A stretch of 64,000 bases of DNA, from assembly GCA_036435485.1 (NCBI GenBank), contig CM071597.1, positions 148,487,647-148,551,646 of the forward strand, in the 5' to 3' direction. Below, piece after piece: positions 11,793 to 23,212 of the stretch. The notes beneath the pieces were generated by a model, which was not told the origin of the DNA, did no database searches, and saw only the letters and a program-made list of their open reading frames with translations. Each line of letters starts with the position of its first letter. Positions within the stretch are counted from its first letter, which is position 1. The position numbers and the translations under genes are program-made. This DNA is from Saposhnikovia divaricata. Taxonomy: Eukaryota; Streptophyta; Magnoliopsida; Apiales; Apiaceae.

Positions 11793-12203
11793 CATTCCTC
11801 ATGATAAGTAGCTTCAAGAACGTAAGCTTGCTCCACCAGTGCTACCAAATTTTGAAGACCCTTTAGCAACAGAACCTCCAACGCAGGACGATAAAGAGGT
11901 CCTTTACCAGTTAAATATCTTTTCACACAATTCATTTTTTACACCTTGTTCTGTAATTAATAATGTCATTGTGATTCTTGTTCTGTTTTAATTCATAGCA
12001 ACAAATCATGGACACACACAGATATATTGTATCAGTTCGTGATGCATAAATCTCACATAGCATCGCAAAGTAGTCTTAATTCTTAATTCTTGATTCAGTC
12101 ATTGACATTTCATTCATTCGATTTAACCATTGTTTTTTATCCAGGAGCTTTCAACTATGATGATGACAACGGTACTCCTATGACTCAAGGCGGAACCGAA
12201 TAG
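11793..12203 (+). pseudogene. Two exon-like segments of an unrecognised gene in element A
   Basis: Segment 1 (11793-11898) lies between a tttacag acceptor and a gag|gtcctt donor. After one stop it reads ERKLAPPVLPNFEDPLATE, then PPTQDDKE, proline- and acid-rich. Segment 2 (12144-12203) follows ttatccag and can read AFNYDDDNGTPMTQGGTE then stop. The two do not share a phase if the splice sites are as drawn. I do not recognise the protein. Their position after the mannanase suggests a second captured gene. Confidence 0.35.
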
Positions 12204-12459
12204 CAATATGATCACGTAACTGTGTAATAGTTTCGTACTTTTAAAATTTAGACTTAATCGTATATGCTTGTTGGTTTAGAATTATGTTGGATTCCTTTTG
12301 GAAGTATTTGTAATGGTTTTATTAGGTATTAGTATGATGTTGGTGTGGATGATTGTAACTATTTGGTGGCTGGTTGAATGTTTTGGATGGCTTTGAATGC
12401 CTTTGACTGTATTTTGATGGGTTTCTATATGTAAGAAACAGAATATTGCAGAAATTTTA

Positions 12460-13084
12460 ATTAAAGCGTTGCATTAGATATTTTAGTGTTGTATTTGGTA
12501 AATATAGTGTTTCATTTGGTAAGATTCTAGTGTTTTAAAAAGTAAATAATAGCGTTGCATTACATGGCTGTGGGCCCAGTGCTGACGTGGCACACAGGAC
12601 CCAGTGCTGACGTGGAACGTGGGACCCACTACTGACGTGGCATGTGGGACCCACTACTGACGTGGCAAGTGGGACCCACATGCTGGCATGGCAAGTGGGC
12701 CCTACATGCTGATGTGGCATGCCAGCTGGACTGTTGATGACGTGGCATATGCCAACTGGATTGTTACTGACGTGGCATGCCAGTTGGACCATTGATGACG
12801 TGGCATGCTAGTGGGACCAATTAGTGACGTGGAATTGGATTTTTATCTAATGTCAAATGCAACGCCTCTTTGGTGTTGCATTTGCATGCTCTGGTGTTGC
12901 ATTACATGTCAGATGCAATGCTTATTGTTGTTACTTTAGATGCCAAAAGCCGTTGCATTATGGGGTCTAACGAGACGGTCTCGAATGCAACGCCCCCTGG
13001 TGTTGCATTTGGTCTAATGCAACGCTTTTTTGGCCTAAAGCAACAGTAAACATGGCGTTGCATATGAGTGTTTTTGGCGTAGTG
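12460..13084. repeat. Right subterminal repeats of element A
   Basis: About eight to nine copies of a tgacgtggca-type motif lie between 12570 and 12835, alternating with gtgggacccac-type segments. These are followed by gcaacgc and gtgttgcatt repeats up to the terminus. The cluster mirrors the left end at 4870-5335. Confidence 0.75.
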
Positions 13085-13715
13085 ATATCTACGAAAAATG
13101 ATCAAATTACCAAGTTAATATATGCTTCAAAGAAACATAAAAGAATTCAAAATTATAACCATACTTATTCTACCATACCAATAAGATAATTATTGTCAGA
13201 TTGCTTGCTCATATCGCGGATATCACCGATCTCAAAGAAATCAAACTCCATGTTACGTATCATCCTGTCCATCCTCTCGGAATCTTGAAATACCATAACT
13301 TTGGTATAATTGGATAGCCAAATTTGTTTTTCATGTCTTGTGCATCGAAGAGTTTCCTTACGATATGTTTTGACTGAGAATTTCCTTATAGAATATATCT
13401 TGCCTTCTTCAAACATTTTTTCAAATGTACCAATATAGCTTGGCCATATGAAAGCATGCATTCTAACATGCTGTTATTATAGAGGTAAACAAATGAAATA
13501 TCAGAGAATACAACAACATGTTCAGTGGAAAATGTAAATTAGTCAAGGTTTTGTATAACCACCTTATCATCGAGCAAAAGCATGTTACGGCCTTTGAACT
13601 CTTTATCTCCTTTTGAACTGTATCTATCCCAAATACGAATGACCCTAACCTTAATCGTCCACTCATACTTACTGTCATTTAGTGAATCCAAGCTATCAAA
13701 CTTGACATTGCTCAT
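13085..13715 (-). pseudogene. RPA1-like gene, 5' exons
   Basis: Exon 1 (13715-13563) starts at an ATG with MSNVKFDSLDSL and reads to LLLDDK before a gtggtt donor; the YEWTIKVRVIRIWDR segment is the start of an OB fold of the plant RPA1-like/DUF223 type. Exon 2 (13470-13179) opens HVRMHAFIWPSYIGTFEKMF and ends NNYLI with one base of the next codon before gtatgg. The next exon starts at 13088 after cgtag and is broken after four bases by element A, resuming at 4869. The rejoined frame gives the family-typical YLIDIIGV. The coding length and splice sites fit a real but interrupted gene. Whether it is a normal host gene or Helitron-borne cannot be told here. Confidence 0.75.
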
Positions 13716-15319
13716 AATGCTTAACTGCAAAACGAAGATGTAGAATATAAAAAACATAAAACAGATTAAAACTTGATAAGTTTTTGATGTAATTCACATA
13801 ATGTATTCCTATATGTTACCTATTATGTGATGATGTAAACCAGCGAAGTTTGTGTGTAATTAGGTCTAGGTTTATAGGTCATTTATAAACGACCTTGGTA
13901 TATTTAATGGGAGGCAAATACGCAGTAAGATGTGCCACAAATGTTAATCGTGCAATATCAATACAAATCTCTTAAATTAAACCTACATTTGTGGGATGGT
14001 TATTGATACGACCAATCTGAATTAAACATATACCAATACAACGGTCTTGACTACCAAGTCTCACGAGTTTGTTGCATGGTTAATTCAAATCTAATGTTCA
14101 AAATCACAATGTTCAGAGAAGAAAAACAAATTCTGAAAACCAACATTCAGAACAACGTTCTTAATTTTGAAATACTCAGAAGAAGAAGTTTGTTTAGATA
14201 AAATCGTTTGGAAACAAACTCGTATAAAATATGGTTTTGAAAGATAAGAAGATAAAAACGTTTAAAAACATTTTTGAGCCCATATATATAAATACGATAT
14301 GTTTTTCTAATTAGAGCCTCACAGAAGTTTAAACCTATTCAAACTCCAAGAAACTCGGACTCCGAGTGATTCGGGCATCTGTCTCCCAGCTTGCGCGAGA
14401 GAATACATCTTGTAATGACAGCTAGCTGAGATACCTATTTTGCTAACAAATGATATAAGAAATAATCCTGCAAAACAATATTAGTCCAGTACACATATCA
14501 GCTTGCTTACTATGTATGATCATCAAAATCATGAGAGTTTCATTATGTATTAGAACTTTAGTGTTATTAAAATAGTTAAAAAGTCTAATACAAATTTAAT
14601 TATTTGAAATATGAAAACCTATAATTTCAAAAGTGTGGAATACACTGAAACAAAATTTACACATTTTTCGAAAAATCATAGTTTATATATTTTTGAATAC
14701 TATTAAATTAAATCATTATTAAAATTTAATAAAATTAAGTCGTGACATACATAGGGGGTGCTTGGGGAGCTTATTTTCCAGAAAATTTGACTTATTTCAA
14801 GAAAAAAACCAAGATTTCTTGTTTTTTTTAAAAAAACAATTTTTTTTACAAGTTAAGGAATCTCAAACTTACATTAAATACATCCATTAAAAAAATTATC
14901 AAATTATGAATTTTTTACCCGAAAATAATAAGTCCATAAGAACTTATTTTAAGTTTTTCCAAACAGCGCCATAATATTTTAGGAAAAATTAAGTAAATAG
15001 ATAAATGAATAAATGAAACTAAAACACTTATATAAAATAATTGTAATTAAAATATTTAAGGTAACACTCTAATATCAAAAATAGACAAGAAAAAACCCTA
15101 ATAAACATTTTTAATAATTTAGGAAAAATTTCAAATAAATAATTTGTTATAATACTAACAAATATTAAAATTAAACTTTATCATATTTTAATTTATATAA
15201 AATAATGAATGAACTAATAAATAATTGAAAACACTTAATATTTTAAAAATATATAAGATCAAGAATTTATTATACACCAAAATATAACGTTAACTGAAAC
15301 AATATAAATACGTTAAAGA

Positions 15320-15350
<31 letters not shown>

Positions 15351-15460
15351 CAACTATAATGTTTATTGAAAATTTATAATTATGAAATTAAGTAAACATT
15401 AAATTTATAATAATTAAATTAAATTAAATTGATATTTCATGAAAAATAAAAAATACTGCT
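13716..15460. other. AT-rich spacer with a possible MITE and a TA microsatellite
   Basis: No coding sequence was recognised. The part next to 13716 probably includes the 5' flank of the RPA1-like gene. A (ta)n tract is at about 15319-15347. The base composition is markedly AT-rich up to the junction with the gypsy-derived segment at about 15461. Confidence 0.5.
14754..14970. mobile_element. Possible hAT-like MITE
   Basis: A short segment starts gggggtgcttggggagctt and ends ttttccaaacagcgcc. The imperfect inverted ends resemble the GGGTGTTTGG...CCAAACACCC ends of plant hAT MITEs, and the two halves are partly self-complementary (cttattttc...; ...aagttttt). An 8-bp target duplication is not clear, so this is tentative. 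Confidence 0.35.
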
Positions 15461-15859
15461 AGAGTGTACAACATGACCTTAGGGGAAGCGTTGACGAAAC
15501 CAGATGCAGATACAGGTACTTGTTTTTTTCGATTTAAATTTTGTGTGTAAGTCTTTGGTTAAGGATCGACTTAATCAATTAATGGAGTAAGTAAGTTAAT
15601 AATATAGATAATGAAAATCAGTATCTGTTAAGGGCTAGGAAACGCTATGAAAAGGAAAGTAGGAGTGTTTTGGGAAAAACAAATTCGTTGAGACGAACAG
15701 GAAATATATATTATAGGTAGTATTTTCTTACAATTGTTTTAAAGAATATTATTAGAGCTTATTTTCTGGAAAATTTTACAGAGATGAGATATGGGAATAT
15801 TGAGGTGTTAATATTTATGTCATGATAGAGATCAAAATATAGACAAACCATAGTGAGAT
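15461..15859 (+). mobile_element. Left internal fragment of the gypsy element (first copy, part 1)
   Basis: This matches 27502-27902 almost base for base, from the end of the gag/protease coding segment (agagtgtacaacatgacc) to the point where element B is inserted. It resumes at 20911-21240. The left junction with AT-rich DNA at 15460 is abrupt, so the 5' part of this copy, including its own 5' LTR and gag, is missing. Confidence 0.8.
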
Positions 15860-16190
15860 CACTAGTACAGAATATGCCTATCGCGTCTGTTAAAAAGGGC
15901 TTTTTGCGTCTGTGGTCAACAGTCGCGCATGGCAGAGTCGTATCAGCTAGAAAGCATATGCAGCTGTTACTCAACTGACGCATAAGGTTTATGCGGCTGT
16001 CAGGAACAGACGCATAAAACTAAACACCAGCCGCATAAAGTTAACATTTGCATCTGCTTGAACAGACGTGACGCAAAAGGTTTTTTGCATCTGGCACTAA
16101 CAGACGTATCAAAATAAAGAACAGACGCAAATGTAGACTTTATATGGCTGTGATAGTAGAACAGACGCAAAAGGCATTTTTTTTAAAACA
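15860..16190. repeat. Left subterminal repeats of element B
   Basis: Multiple copies of aacagacgca and gcgtctgt in both orientations (for example 15888, 16010, 16084, 16120, 16160). The same motif recurs at 20650-20890 at the other end. It is specific to this element in the window. Confidence 0.75.
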
Positions 16191-16516
16191 AATATTTTTT
16201 ATTTTCAGCTAGCACCTGTAGCTTGAAAACATTTCAGCTCCACCCCAAAATGCAAATTCAATTCTCAATATCAACAATAATAAAATTGATAGGGCAAAAT
16301 GGAGTAACAAAACACTTGATAATCTCAATTAATCTTGAACTTGTAGCTAGTACAATGTTTCGTGATGACAATTCCATAACTCAAATTACTAAACAAACCA
16401 AATAATAACATCATACCAATCCTTTCCACTAGAACATGATTACATTATACAAGTGGCTGATACCATTTCTGTATCCTCCCATGGATACTTATAAAACACG
16501 GATGACGACTTCACAA

Positions 16517-19403
16517 TTAATATGACTTTTGGACTCCAAATCCCATCTGCGTAACTATGTCCTCAATTCTCTCAACCAATTCTTTTGGGGGATGCTGAGA
16601 TGTAAATCTGATCTTCCTTTCAGAAACATCCTGGAGAAACGAAAATTAATATGCATTTAATTACTACTTGGATTTTACCAATGCATGTGAACTTCACAGT
16701 ATATAGTTCGATAGTGGCTCTAACCTCTTTCTCAAAGAAACCTGAAAGATCAAGGCTCGAGGACATTCCAATAAGCTGAAAGGCATTAATAAGGATGTGC
16801 GAATCTGTGTCTTTTTCAGTTAAGGGTGACTGCACCATTGAAAAAACGTCTCATCAGTGTTGCTCAAAATAAACAGCAAAATATGAACGGTTAGTTGTTA
16901 CATCAGAGTGTATCCAAATTGTAAATTACCTCAGGCATTGTCAGCGCTTCATCATCTATGGATATATCTTCATCTTCATCAGGATTTGCAGGATTATATC
17001 TTTCCTTAAACCATTCATCTTCTTTAATTTCAGCCATTGTTATCCGAGTACGAGGATCTGGATCAAGAATCCTTCGTATCAAGTTTTTAGCTCCCGGGGA
17101 CAGCCCTTTGGGAAAATGTACATCCCCCTTAAATATCTAAAATCCGCCAAGAAAAGTTCATTCAGAAGCTGTTAAATTACAATTATGGAGAACTTCCTAA
17201 GAGATTCATGTAAAATAAGCTTCATAAATCTTTTATACCTTCTGATAGAGAACTGCAAGATTTCTGTCCTCAAACGGTAGATACCCTGTGAGAATTACGT
17301 ACAAGATGACACCACATGACCACGTATCGGATGTGCTGCCATCATAACCTCTGTTGTGGAGAACTTCAGGAGCAACGTAGTTGGGACTACCGCAGGTTGT
17401 ATGCAATAACCCATCATCCTGATCAGCAGATTAAAGTAAGCATCGAACTGGAGTAAAGTAATGTTGACGTAAATAAGAATGCAGACGAAGATATAGATTG
17501 CATACTCTAATATGTTGAGGTAGCGCACTAAGACCAAAATCGGAGATCTTCATGTTTCCTTCTGCATCAACAAGGACATTCTCTAGCTGTATGCGAAGAG
17601 AATGTGTAAAAGGTTAACAACTAAGACAATTATTTTGAAAGCTGTGGCATTTGTTTTGAAGAGTGCAGCTATATGATACCTTGAGATCTCGGTGAAAAAC
17701 ACCTCTAATGTGGCAGTAGCTGACACCATCGACTAACTGTTGAAACATTTTCCTGCCTGCATCTTCGGAGAGTTTACCTTTGGATGCCTGAAAGGAAAGG
17801 ACAAGCACAAGATTGTGAGGTCAGATGTGAACAAACAGCAAAAGAAACCACTTATAGTTGATTCGGGACATGCAAAGGAAAGATGCTTACGATTCGCTCA
17901 AAAAGATCACCACTATCCACATATTCAAGGACCATGTAAATCTTGGTTTTGCTTGCGATCACCTGCTTACATATTACAGTGAGGAAGCAGTAGTTAGTAA
18001 ATACCAACATCACAGTAGTTAAACATTTCAACCTTTTCAGATATGAAAATGCTTACTGTTATTACAAAGGACATGAAAACTAGATTTTTAACAGTTTGGA
18101 CTGCTTTAAAGAAATATTTAAAATCGAAGTTGTAGTTTCCAATTTCTAGAGCTTCCACTTATGTTCAGTTCGTGATACTGAGTTCAGAAGCTCAGAAATG
18201 AATCTTGAATACTGGACACAGATCATATGCTTCGATGTCATATTCCCTTGGATTTAAAAATATGCCTCTAAAATTATTTTAGTGACTTAATAAAATTTGA
18301 GCTTAAGGTACAAAGAACCGAGACTCTAATTATAGTGTTGTACCACTGCAGTGTAGACCACCCGAATTTTAATCAATCATATGACTTAATAAATCTAGTT
18401 CACCGAGAAATGCGACATGAGCTTTCTTTTGATCAAACCAAACAATAAACATAGGGTCCCTCTCCATTCCTATGCTTGTATCTGTAGCAGGGAGCTGTAT
18501 ATTTGCAATTTTCTTGCTAAATTTGATGTGATATATCTATAGCCTCAACATTCACAGGTGACCCTACTGGAACATGCATCATTCTGGAAATCTAACAATT
18601 TGTTTTTAATACTTAGTTATATTGGCCGACATCTACATGAACATGAAGCTAAAACAAACCCAATCTTGAGTTGCAACTATGTGCTTTATATGATACTGGT
18701 AAATTTACTAAAGAACTCGAAAACAGTATAATACATCTATATGACAACAATGGACTAAGATAATTATATCATATATCCAATTTAGAAGTATCTTTTCTTA
18801 AACTTAAGGTTTTGTGGATGTATTGTCCCCATAGATAAAGGGATCTATTTGGGGTTGGGCTAATGGAGTTGAAGAAGTCATTAGATTCTGTAACAATCCT
18901 TAAAGCAAAGAATGGAGTTCAACTACTTGTCCCCTCCAATCATAACTTTCTTGAAGCAATCATTGATTATTTTATCATAAATATTTAAAATATTTCATTA
19001 CTATAACAAAATCAAATCAAACTTACCCGGTGTCTAGTAGAGTACACACGTATGTTGACCGATAACAAAATCAAATCAAACATATCCGGTGTCTAGTAGA
19101 GTACACACGTATGTTGACCGATAACGAAATCAATCAAGCATATCCGTGTCTAGTAGAGTACACGCGTACGTTGACCGAATGTTTAAAATAAATGACACAT
19201 GATGATGCAATCAAATATAATTTAGAAAATTAAGATTATTGTCTAACTAAGTTTCTAGAGAAATTTTAGGGATATTGTTATTAATTAGATTGCAAGATTT
19301 AGTAGATAAAGATAAGAAAGAAGAGCACAAAGAAATAAACCTCATGTAATCGCACCACGTTTGGATGTCTGAGTAGCTTCAAGGTGCCAATTTCCCTCTT
19401 TAT
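16517..19403 (-). CDS. CBL-interacting protein kinase (CIPK/SnRK3) fragment captured by element B
   Basis: Eight minus-strand exons read without a stop: 19403-19341, 17962-17891, 17787-17680, 17586-17506, 17418-17239, 17136-16930, 16829-16725 and 16630-16517, together 309 codons plus TAA. Motifs in order: IKREIG with the alpha-C Glu; the hinge MVLEYV; catalytic HRDLK; DFG; activation-segment end NYVAPEVL; subdomain XI Arg; then the NAF motif (ILINAFQLIGM...LSGFFEKE), which in CIPKs binds CBL calcium sensors; and the start of the phosphatase-interaction domain (SERKIRFTS). Missing are the first ~60 residues, including the Gly-rich loop and the ATP-binding VAIK lysine, and most of the C-terminal domain after MGFGVQKSY. 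Without the lysine it is unlikely to be an active kinase, but the NAF segment could still bind CBLs (inference). All splice sites look usable. Confidence 0.85.
17963..19340 (-). other. Long intron of the captured CIPK gene
   Basis: Non-coding sequence between the IKREIG exon and the VIASK exon, bounded by gtttatttc (donor side, 19340) and aagcag (17963). It contains a three-copy minisatellite at about 19005-19182. No other feature was recognised. Confidence 0.6.
19005..19182. repeat. Three-copy minisatellite, ~58-bp unit
   Basis: Three adjacent copies of ccggtgtctagtagagtaca followed by cacgtatgttgaccgataac, with small differences in copy 3 (acgcgtacgttgaccg). It lies inside the long CIPK intron. 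Confidence 0.9.
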
Positions 19404-19950
19404 CTGAAAAATCCAAATAATGCATATAATTAATTAGTATACTTTGTTCTGTAGTGTTTATTTCTCCATCTTTTCAGTTTTATCCTCCATAACGTCATTT
19501 CTTAATCTAGAAAGTGCAGTCAGCTTGCATAGTTGCATTTCACAAACTCCAAACGAAAGCTCATCGCACATCTCATATTTATCTTATACTCTCTCCAATA
19601 CGTTTAATTCGATTTAACATTTAAATAATAACACGGGACATTCAAAAAATCTCAATCGATTCTGAAAACAAGTTAGTCAATACGTTTAATTCGATTCATC
19701 ACATAAATAAAAATGCGGAAAAATGTAGCAGTAGTCACAAATCCAAACCCCATTGACATACAATATCATGATGTTATCAACAATCTTGAAATCAAATTCA
19801 CCTCGAACATCAAATTCCCTCTGAGAAAGAGGAAGCTTTTTACCTGACAAAAACACTATAGTGTTACATAAACACAACTGGTATACACGATATTAATGCA
19901 GTAATTTACCTATGACTATATTGAGAGGGAGAACGGGGATGAGAACTTAC
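19404..19950 (-). other. Intron-like sequence between HD-Zip and CIPK exons
   Basis: No coding signal. A direct repeat of acgtttaattcgatt occurs at about 19600 and 19682. The segment runs from the HD-Zip donor to the CIPK acceptor, so it would be the intron of a fused transcript. Confidence 0.4.
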
Positions 19951-20088
19951 TTCATTTTTGAGTTGGCATTTTTCAGAAACTGCGCTCGCATGTTCACTTT
20001 TCAGTCTCGAGTATTCTTCCTCAAGTTTCTTGCTCTTATAACGAGTCCTTCTGTTCTGGAACCAAACAGCTACTTGGCGTGGATCAAG
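19951..20088 (-). pseudogene. HD-Zip I homeodomain third helix plus leucine zipper (fragment)
   Basis: 46 codons on the minus strand open with LDPRQVAVWFQNRRTRYKSK, the recognition helix of a plant homeodomain. They continue into a leucine-zipper start (KLEEEYSRLKSEHASAVSEK), ending KNE before a strong gtaagt donor. The order and spacing are those of HD-Zip class I transcription factors of the ATHB21/40/53 type. Helices 1 and 2 of the homeodomain and the rest of the zipper are missing. Lying on the same strand, 548 bases upstream of the CIPK exons and ending in a good donor, it could be spliced onto the kinase exons. Confidence 0.8.
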
Positions 20089-20199
20089 TAAAAACGCATA
20101 CCCAACCTCTCAAACTACAGCTTAATTACAACTTCAAAATTGAGCACATAACCCATACAATTCAGAAAATTAGGTTATAGCTAACCCAATTTGAAAATT

Positions 20200-20640
20200 T
20201 AAAACGGATATACCTTGCATAAAGAAAGAGAGTTTGCAGTGGGAAGATAACCAACACCGCCGCCCTTTCACCCTCTCTGATCCCCGGTATACACACGGAG
20301 CAACACCCTCGATCTATGGCACAAATCGTGTTTTTCTTCCTCTTTCACTGTAAAACCAGACCCAAACAAATAAAACCCCTAAATTATCATTTGTCCCCCA
20401 AATTTGGTTAATATAAATTAGGGATTAAAGATGCGATTGAAGGTTGTAAATTAGGGATTGGAGATGAGAGGATTGAATCGGTGAAGAGAAGGGTGTGAGT
20501 GTTTGTTAGGTGTTGGATTGAATCGATGAAGAGAAGGATTGAAGAGGCAAAAAATCGCGGCGGCTTACTTTGGAGAAGAGGAGGTGTTTGTAATTAGGTC
20601 GTACAAAGATAACTGGGCTGCTCCATATATATTCATTTTT
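20200..20640 (-). promoter_or_regulatory. Leader-like region upstream of the captured exons in element B
   Basis: On the minus strand the sequence has CT-rich stretches (cttctcttcaccgattcaatcc, in part) and two copies of gattgaatcg, with tgtttgtaattaggtcg near the start. It occupies the same position as the leaders in elements A, C and E. A promoter role is inference. Confidence 0.3.
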
Positions 20641-20910
20641 TTTAATCATCTTTATACGTCTGTTTTAAAAGCTTAGACGTATATAGTTAAACTTTATACG
20701 TCTGTTCTTACAACAGACGCAAATGATTCTCAGACAGATGTATAAAACTATTTTTTACGTCTGTTTAGTGATAACAGACGTATAAACATGACTTTTTTTG
20801 GTATATACGTCTGTTTAGTTTAGGACAGACGCAAATAAGTACTCTATGCATCTGTTTTGATTAAAACAGACGCAAATGGAGAGACGCATATGGCAGTTTT
20901 TGTACTAGTG
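20641..20910. repeat. Right subterminal repeats of element B
   Basis: tatacgtctgtt and aacagacgcaaatg copies at 20655, 20695, 20720, 20757, 20775, 20807, 20825, 20850 and 20870, approximately. They mirror the left end. Confidence 0.75.
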
Positions 20911-21240
20911 GATACAATACTATTCAGAAAAGGCCAATGTGGTGGCGGATACCCTTAGTCGAAAGTGGAAGGAGAGTCGAGATAATATGGAATGACTGAA
21001 AACAGGGGGGAATTTGCAAGAAAAAGATAGTGAAAGTACTACTATTGATAAACTAAATGGCATGTTGATGAATGACAAGAAAGTTTATGTTGGTGTATTT
21101 CTGCGCAAACAAGATAGAGATATTATGAAAGGAAAAGGATAGAGGAAGTAGTGTGGAAGTTAGGAGGTGTGAATGAAAAAGGGTACCTATGGACATTTCC
21201 AACGTGATTCCGGGACGGAATCCTTTTAAGGGGGGAAGAC
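20911..21240 (+). mobile_element. Left internal fragment of the gypsy element (first copy, part 2)
   Basis: Continues 15461-15859 after element B. It encodes the extreme end of the Ty3/gypsy reverse transcriptase-RNase H region (ANVVADTLSRKW), then untranslated sequence and the polypurine tract ttttaaggggggaag just before the LTR at 21241. It matches 27903-28229. Confidence 0.8.
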
Positions 21241-23141
21241 TGTAATAGCCCTAACTTTAGTAATGCTACAGTGGTCACATGAATAGTAAATTTTGAGAAT
21301 TTAGGGAAATGGTATGTAAGTACTCTATACTTGAAATGGAAAACGAGTAAACAGAAACCATATTAGTATTGTACAAGGAAAATAAGTGACTCGAAATGAC
21401 GATAGATTTCAGAAATTCCTGAATACGGATTTTTGAGGATTTTGAGTTCGAATGAGCTTCTATTTTATTAGATATTAAGGAGCATGGAGATATTAAAGGA
21501 ATTATATATTGAGGAATTAGTGTATTAGGGTAAACTAAAGGATTATTAAGTTAAGGAATTATCAAAGGAATTTGGATTGTTAAATGATTTCAGAACCACT
21601 GAGATAATGAGGTATATTCAAACCGAATCACAATTAGACGAGTATGGAAACCAAACAACCAAGATTATAATATAACAAGGACATATACCACATTATTAAT
21701 TACCAAAATTATTAACCTTTTACTTAGAAAATCAAGAAAAGGATTAAAGGATGCATCCAATGACATCATTAGTGATATCACACTCCACTAACACTTATTT
21801 AAGGGGCAAATTAGTCTTTTAACCATGGGATTTTCTACAAAACTCTAGAACTCTTAAAGGATTAAGAAAATATGAGATAAGGATTAGCAAAAAGCAAAAG
21901 AAAAACTCTCCCCACCCATCATCTTCATCCATTCGGCCACTTTAGGAAAAAAGGAGAAAAACAAAAATCAAAACCCTAGTTCCAAGCCATCTAAAATCAA
22001 GGGAAAATTCAAGGAGCTTGCTTGGGTATAGATTAAGGTATGCTATGAATCCTAGCTTCTAAATCCATTCCATCTTTGAGATATAAAATCATGAAGGTGA
22101 TGATGAATAGTGATGAATAGTAACTTATATGGATTTTATGTTTTGTTTTGAAAGATTAAGGTGTGTTAAGGTTGTTTAAAGGTGTACTAAGGACTACAAG
22201 CATATATTAAGAGTATTAAAGCTTCAAAGAAGGTATAATCTCTTCACCCCTCTTGAGTTTTATGATGAATATTAATGGTATTAGTAGTTAAGTGGTTATA
22301 AGTGATGAAATCATGATTATATATGTGTTTAAAAGTGTTTTTTATGGTATATGAAAGGAGTATGTGCTTGTAACCATGGTTGGTAAGATGAACACAGGGT
22401 GTAGGTGATGGTGTATAAGGTGGATGATGGATTTGGAGGAGTTGAACTTTGGAAAGTATGAAAATATAGCCGTTATAATGCCCGATTTCCGTTAAACCAA
22501 ATAGATACCCTGTTTTTACCACCCATTCTCGTACGGTAGCTTTCTGTCCAGAGCACCCACTGATCATGAGAGGGTAGAGCTTGGTTCATAGATCGTTTTG
22601 ATATAAAGTACGTTAAAATCTGATGAACGGTTTAGGAGAAAAGTAAGTTTTAGTGAAAGACGTTCGAGAACCGAGAAAACGTAATTGTATCAACTTTGAG
22701 GCTATAATTACCATACTTAAACATTTTTAAAAGTTATAAAATTTTGGGATGTTGTAGTAGGGTGGTCAGAGGACCATTACCAGTTGACCTTGCATTAAAA
22801 TTCGGAATTTATATTTTCTAAGAATTTTTACAGTCGAGTGTGGTTATTAAGAGAAATGGTGGAATACACTTAAACTTTGATCAAGTTTAAAAGTGATTAA
22901 GTTCTTGGAACTTTTGGTGCGTAAAAGCTATGTCAAACATATATTATGTGTCAAGGGTGTTATTGTATAAAGATTAGGTGATTAAGTGGGATATATACTA
23001 ACGGTGAACCTTTCGTTTCTATAGAGACGGGAGACGAACTCAGGATCATACCTACTCGCTTTAGAGATCCAGGCAAGATTTTTCTATCCCTACTTTGAAA
23101 ATTATTTATCTTCAGAATAAAAATGATATCATGGAATATAT

Positions 23142-23212
<71 letters not shown>

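Larger units (their letters stand above)
4870..13084 (+). mobile_element. Element A: Pack-CACTA transposon carrying mannanase exons
   Basis: The left terminus reads CACTACGCCATAAATGCTC. The right terminus is its near inverted repeat, ending gagtgtttttggcgtagtg at 13084. Flanking ata at 4867-4869 and 13085-13087 is the 3-bp target duplication expected of CACTA elements. Removing the element and one ata restores the exon of the RPA1-like gene, an independent check of both ends. Order inside: subterminal repeats, ~176-bp satellite array, leader-like region, mannanase pseudogene, two unassigned exon-like segments, subterminal repeats. No transposase was found, so it is non-autonomous. Orientation is given as that of the captured gene. 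Confidence 0.9.
15860..20910 (-). mobile_element. Element B: Pack-CACTA transposon carrying HD-Zip and CIPK exons
   Basis: The left terminus is CACTAGTACAGAATATGCC and the right terminus ggcagtttttgtactagtg, inverted near-repeats. gat at 15857-15859 and 20911-20913 is the 3-bp target duplication. The uninterrupted sequence is visible in the second gypsy copy at 27896-27912, which lacks the insertion. Subterminal regions are rich in acagacgcaaa / tacgtctgttt. The interior holds captured exons on the minus strand and no transposase. Confidence 0.9.
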
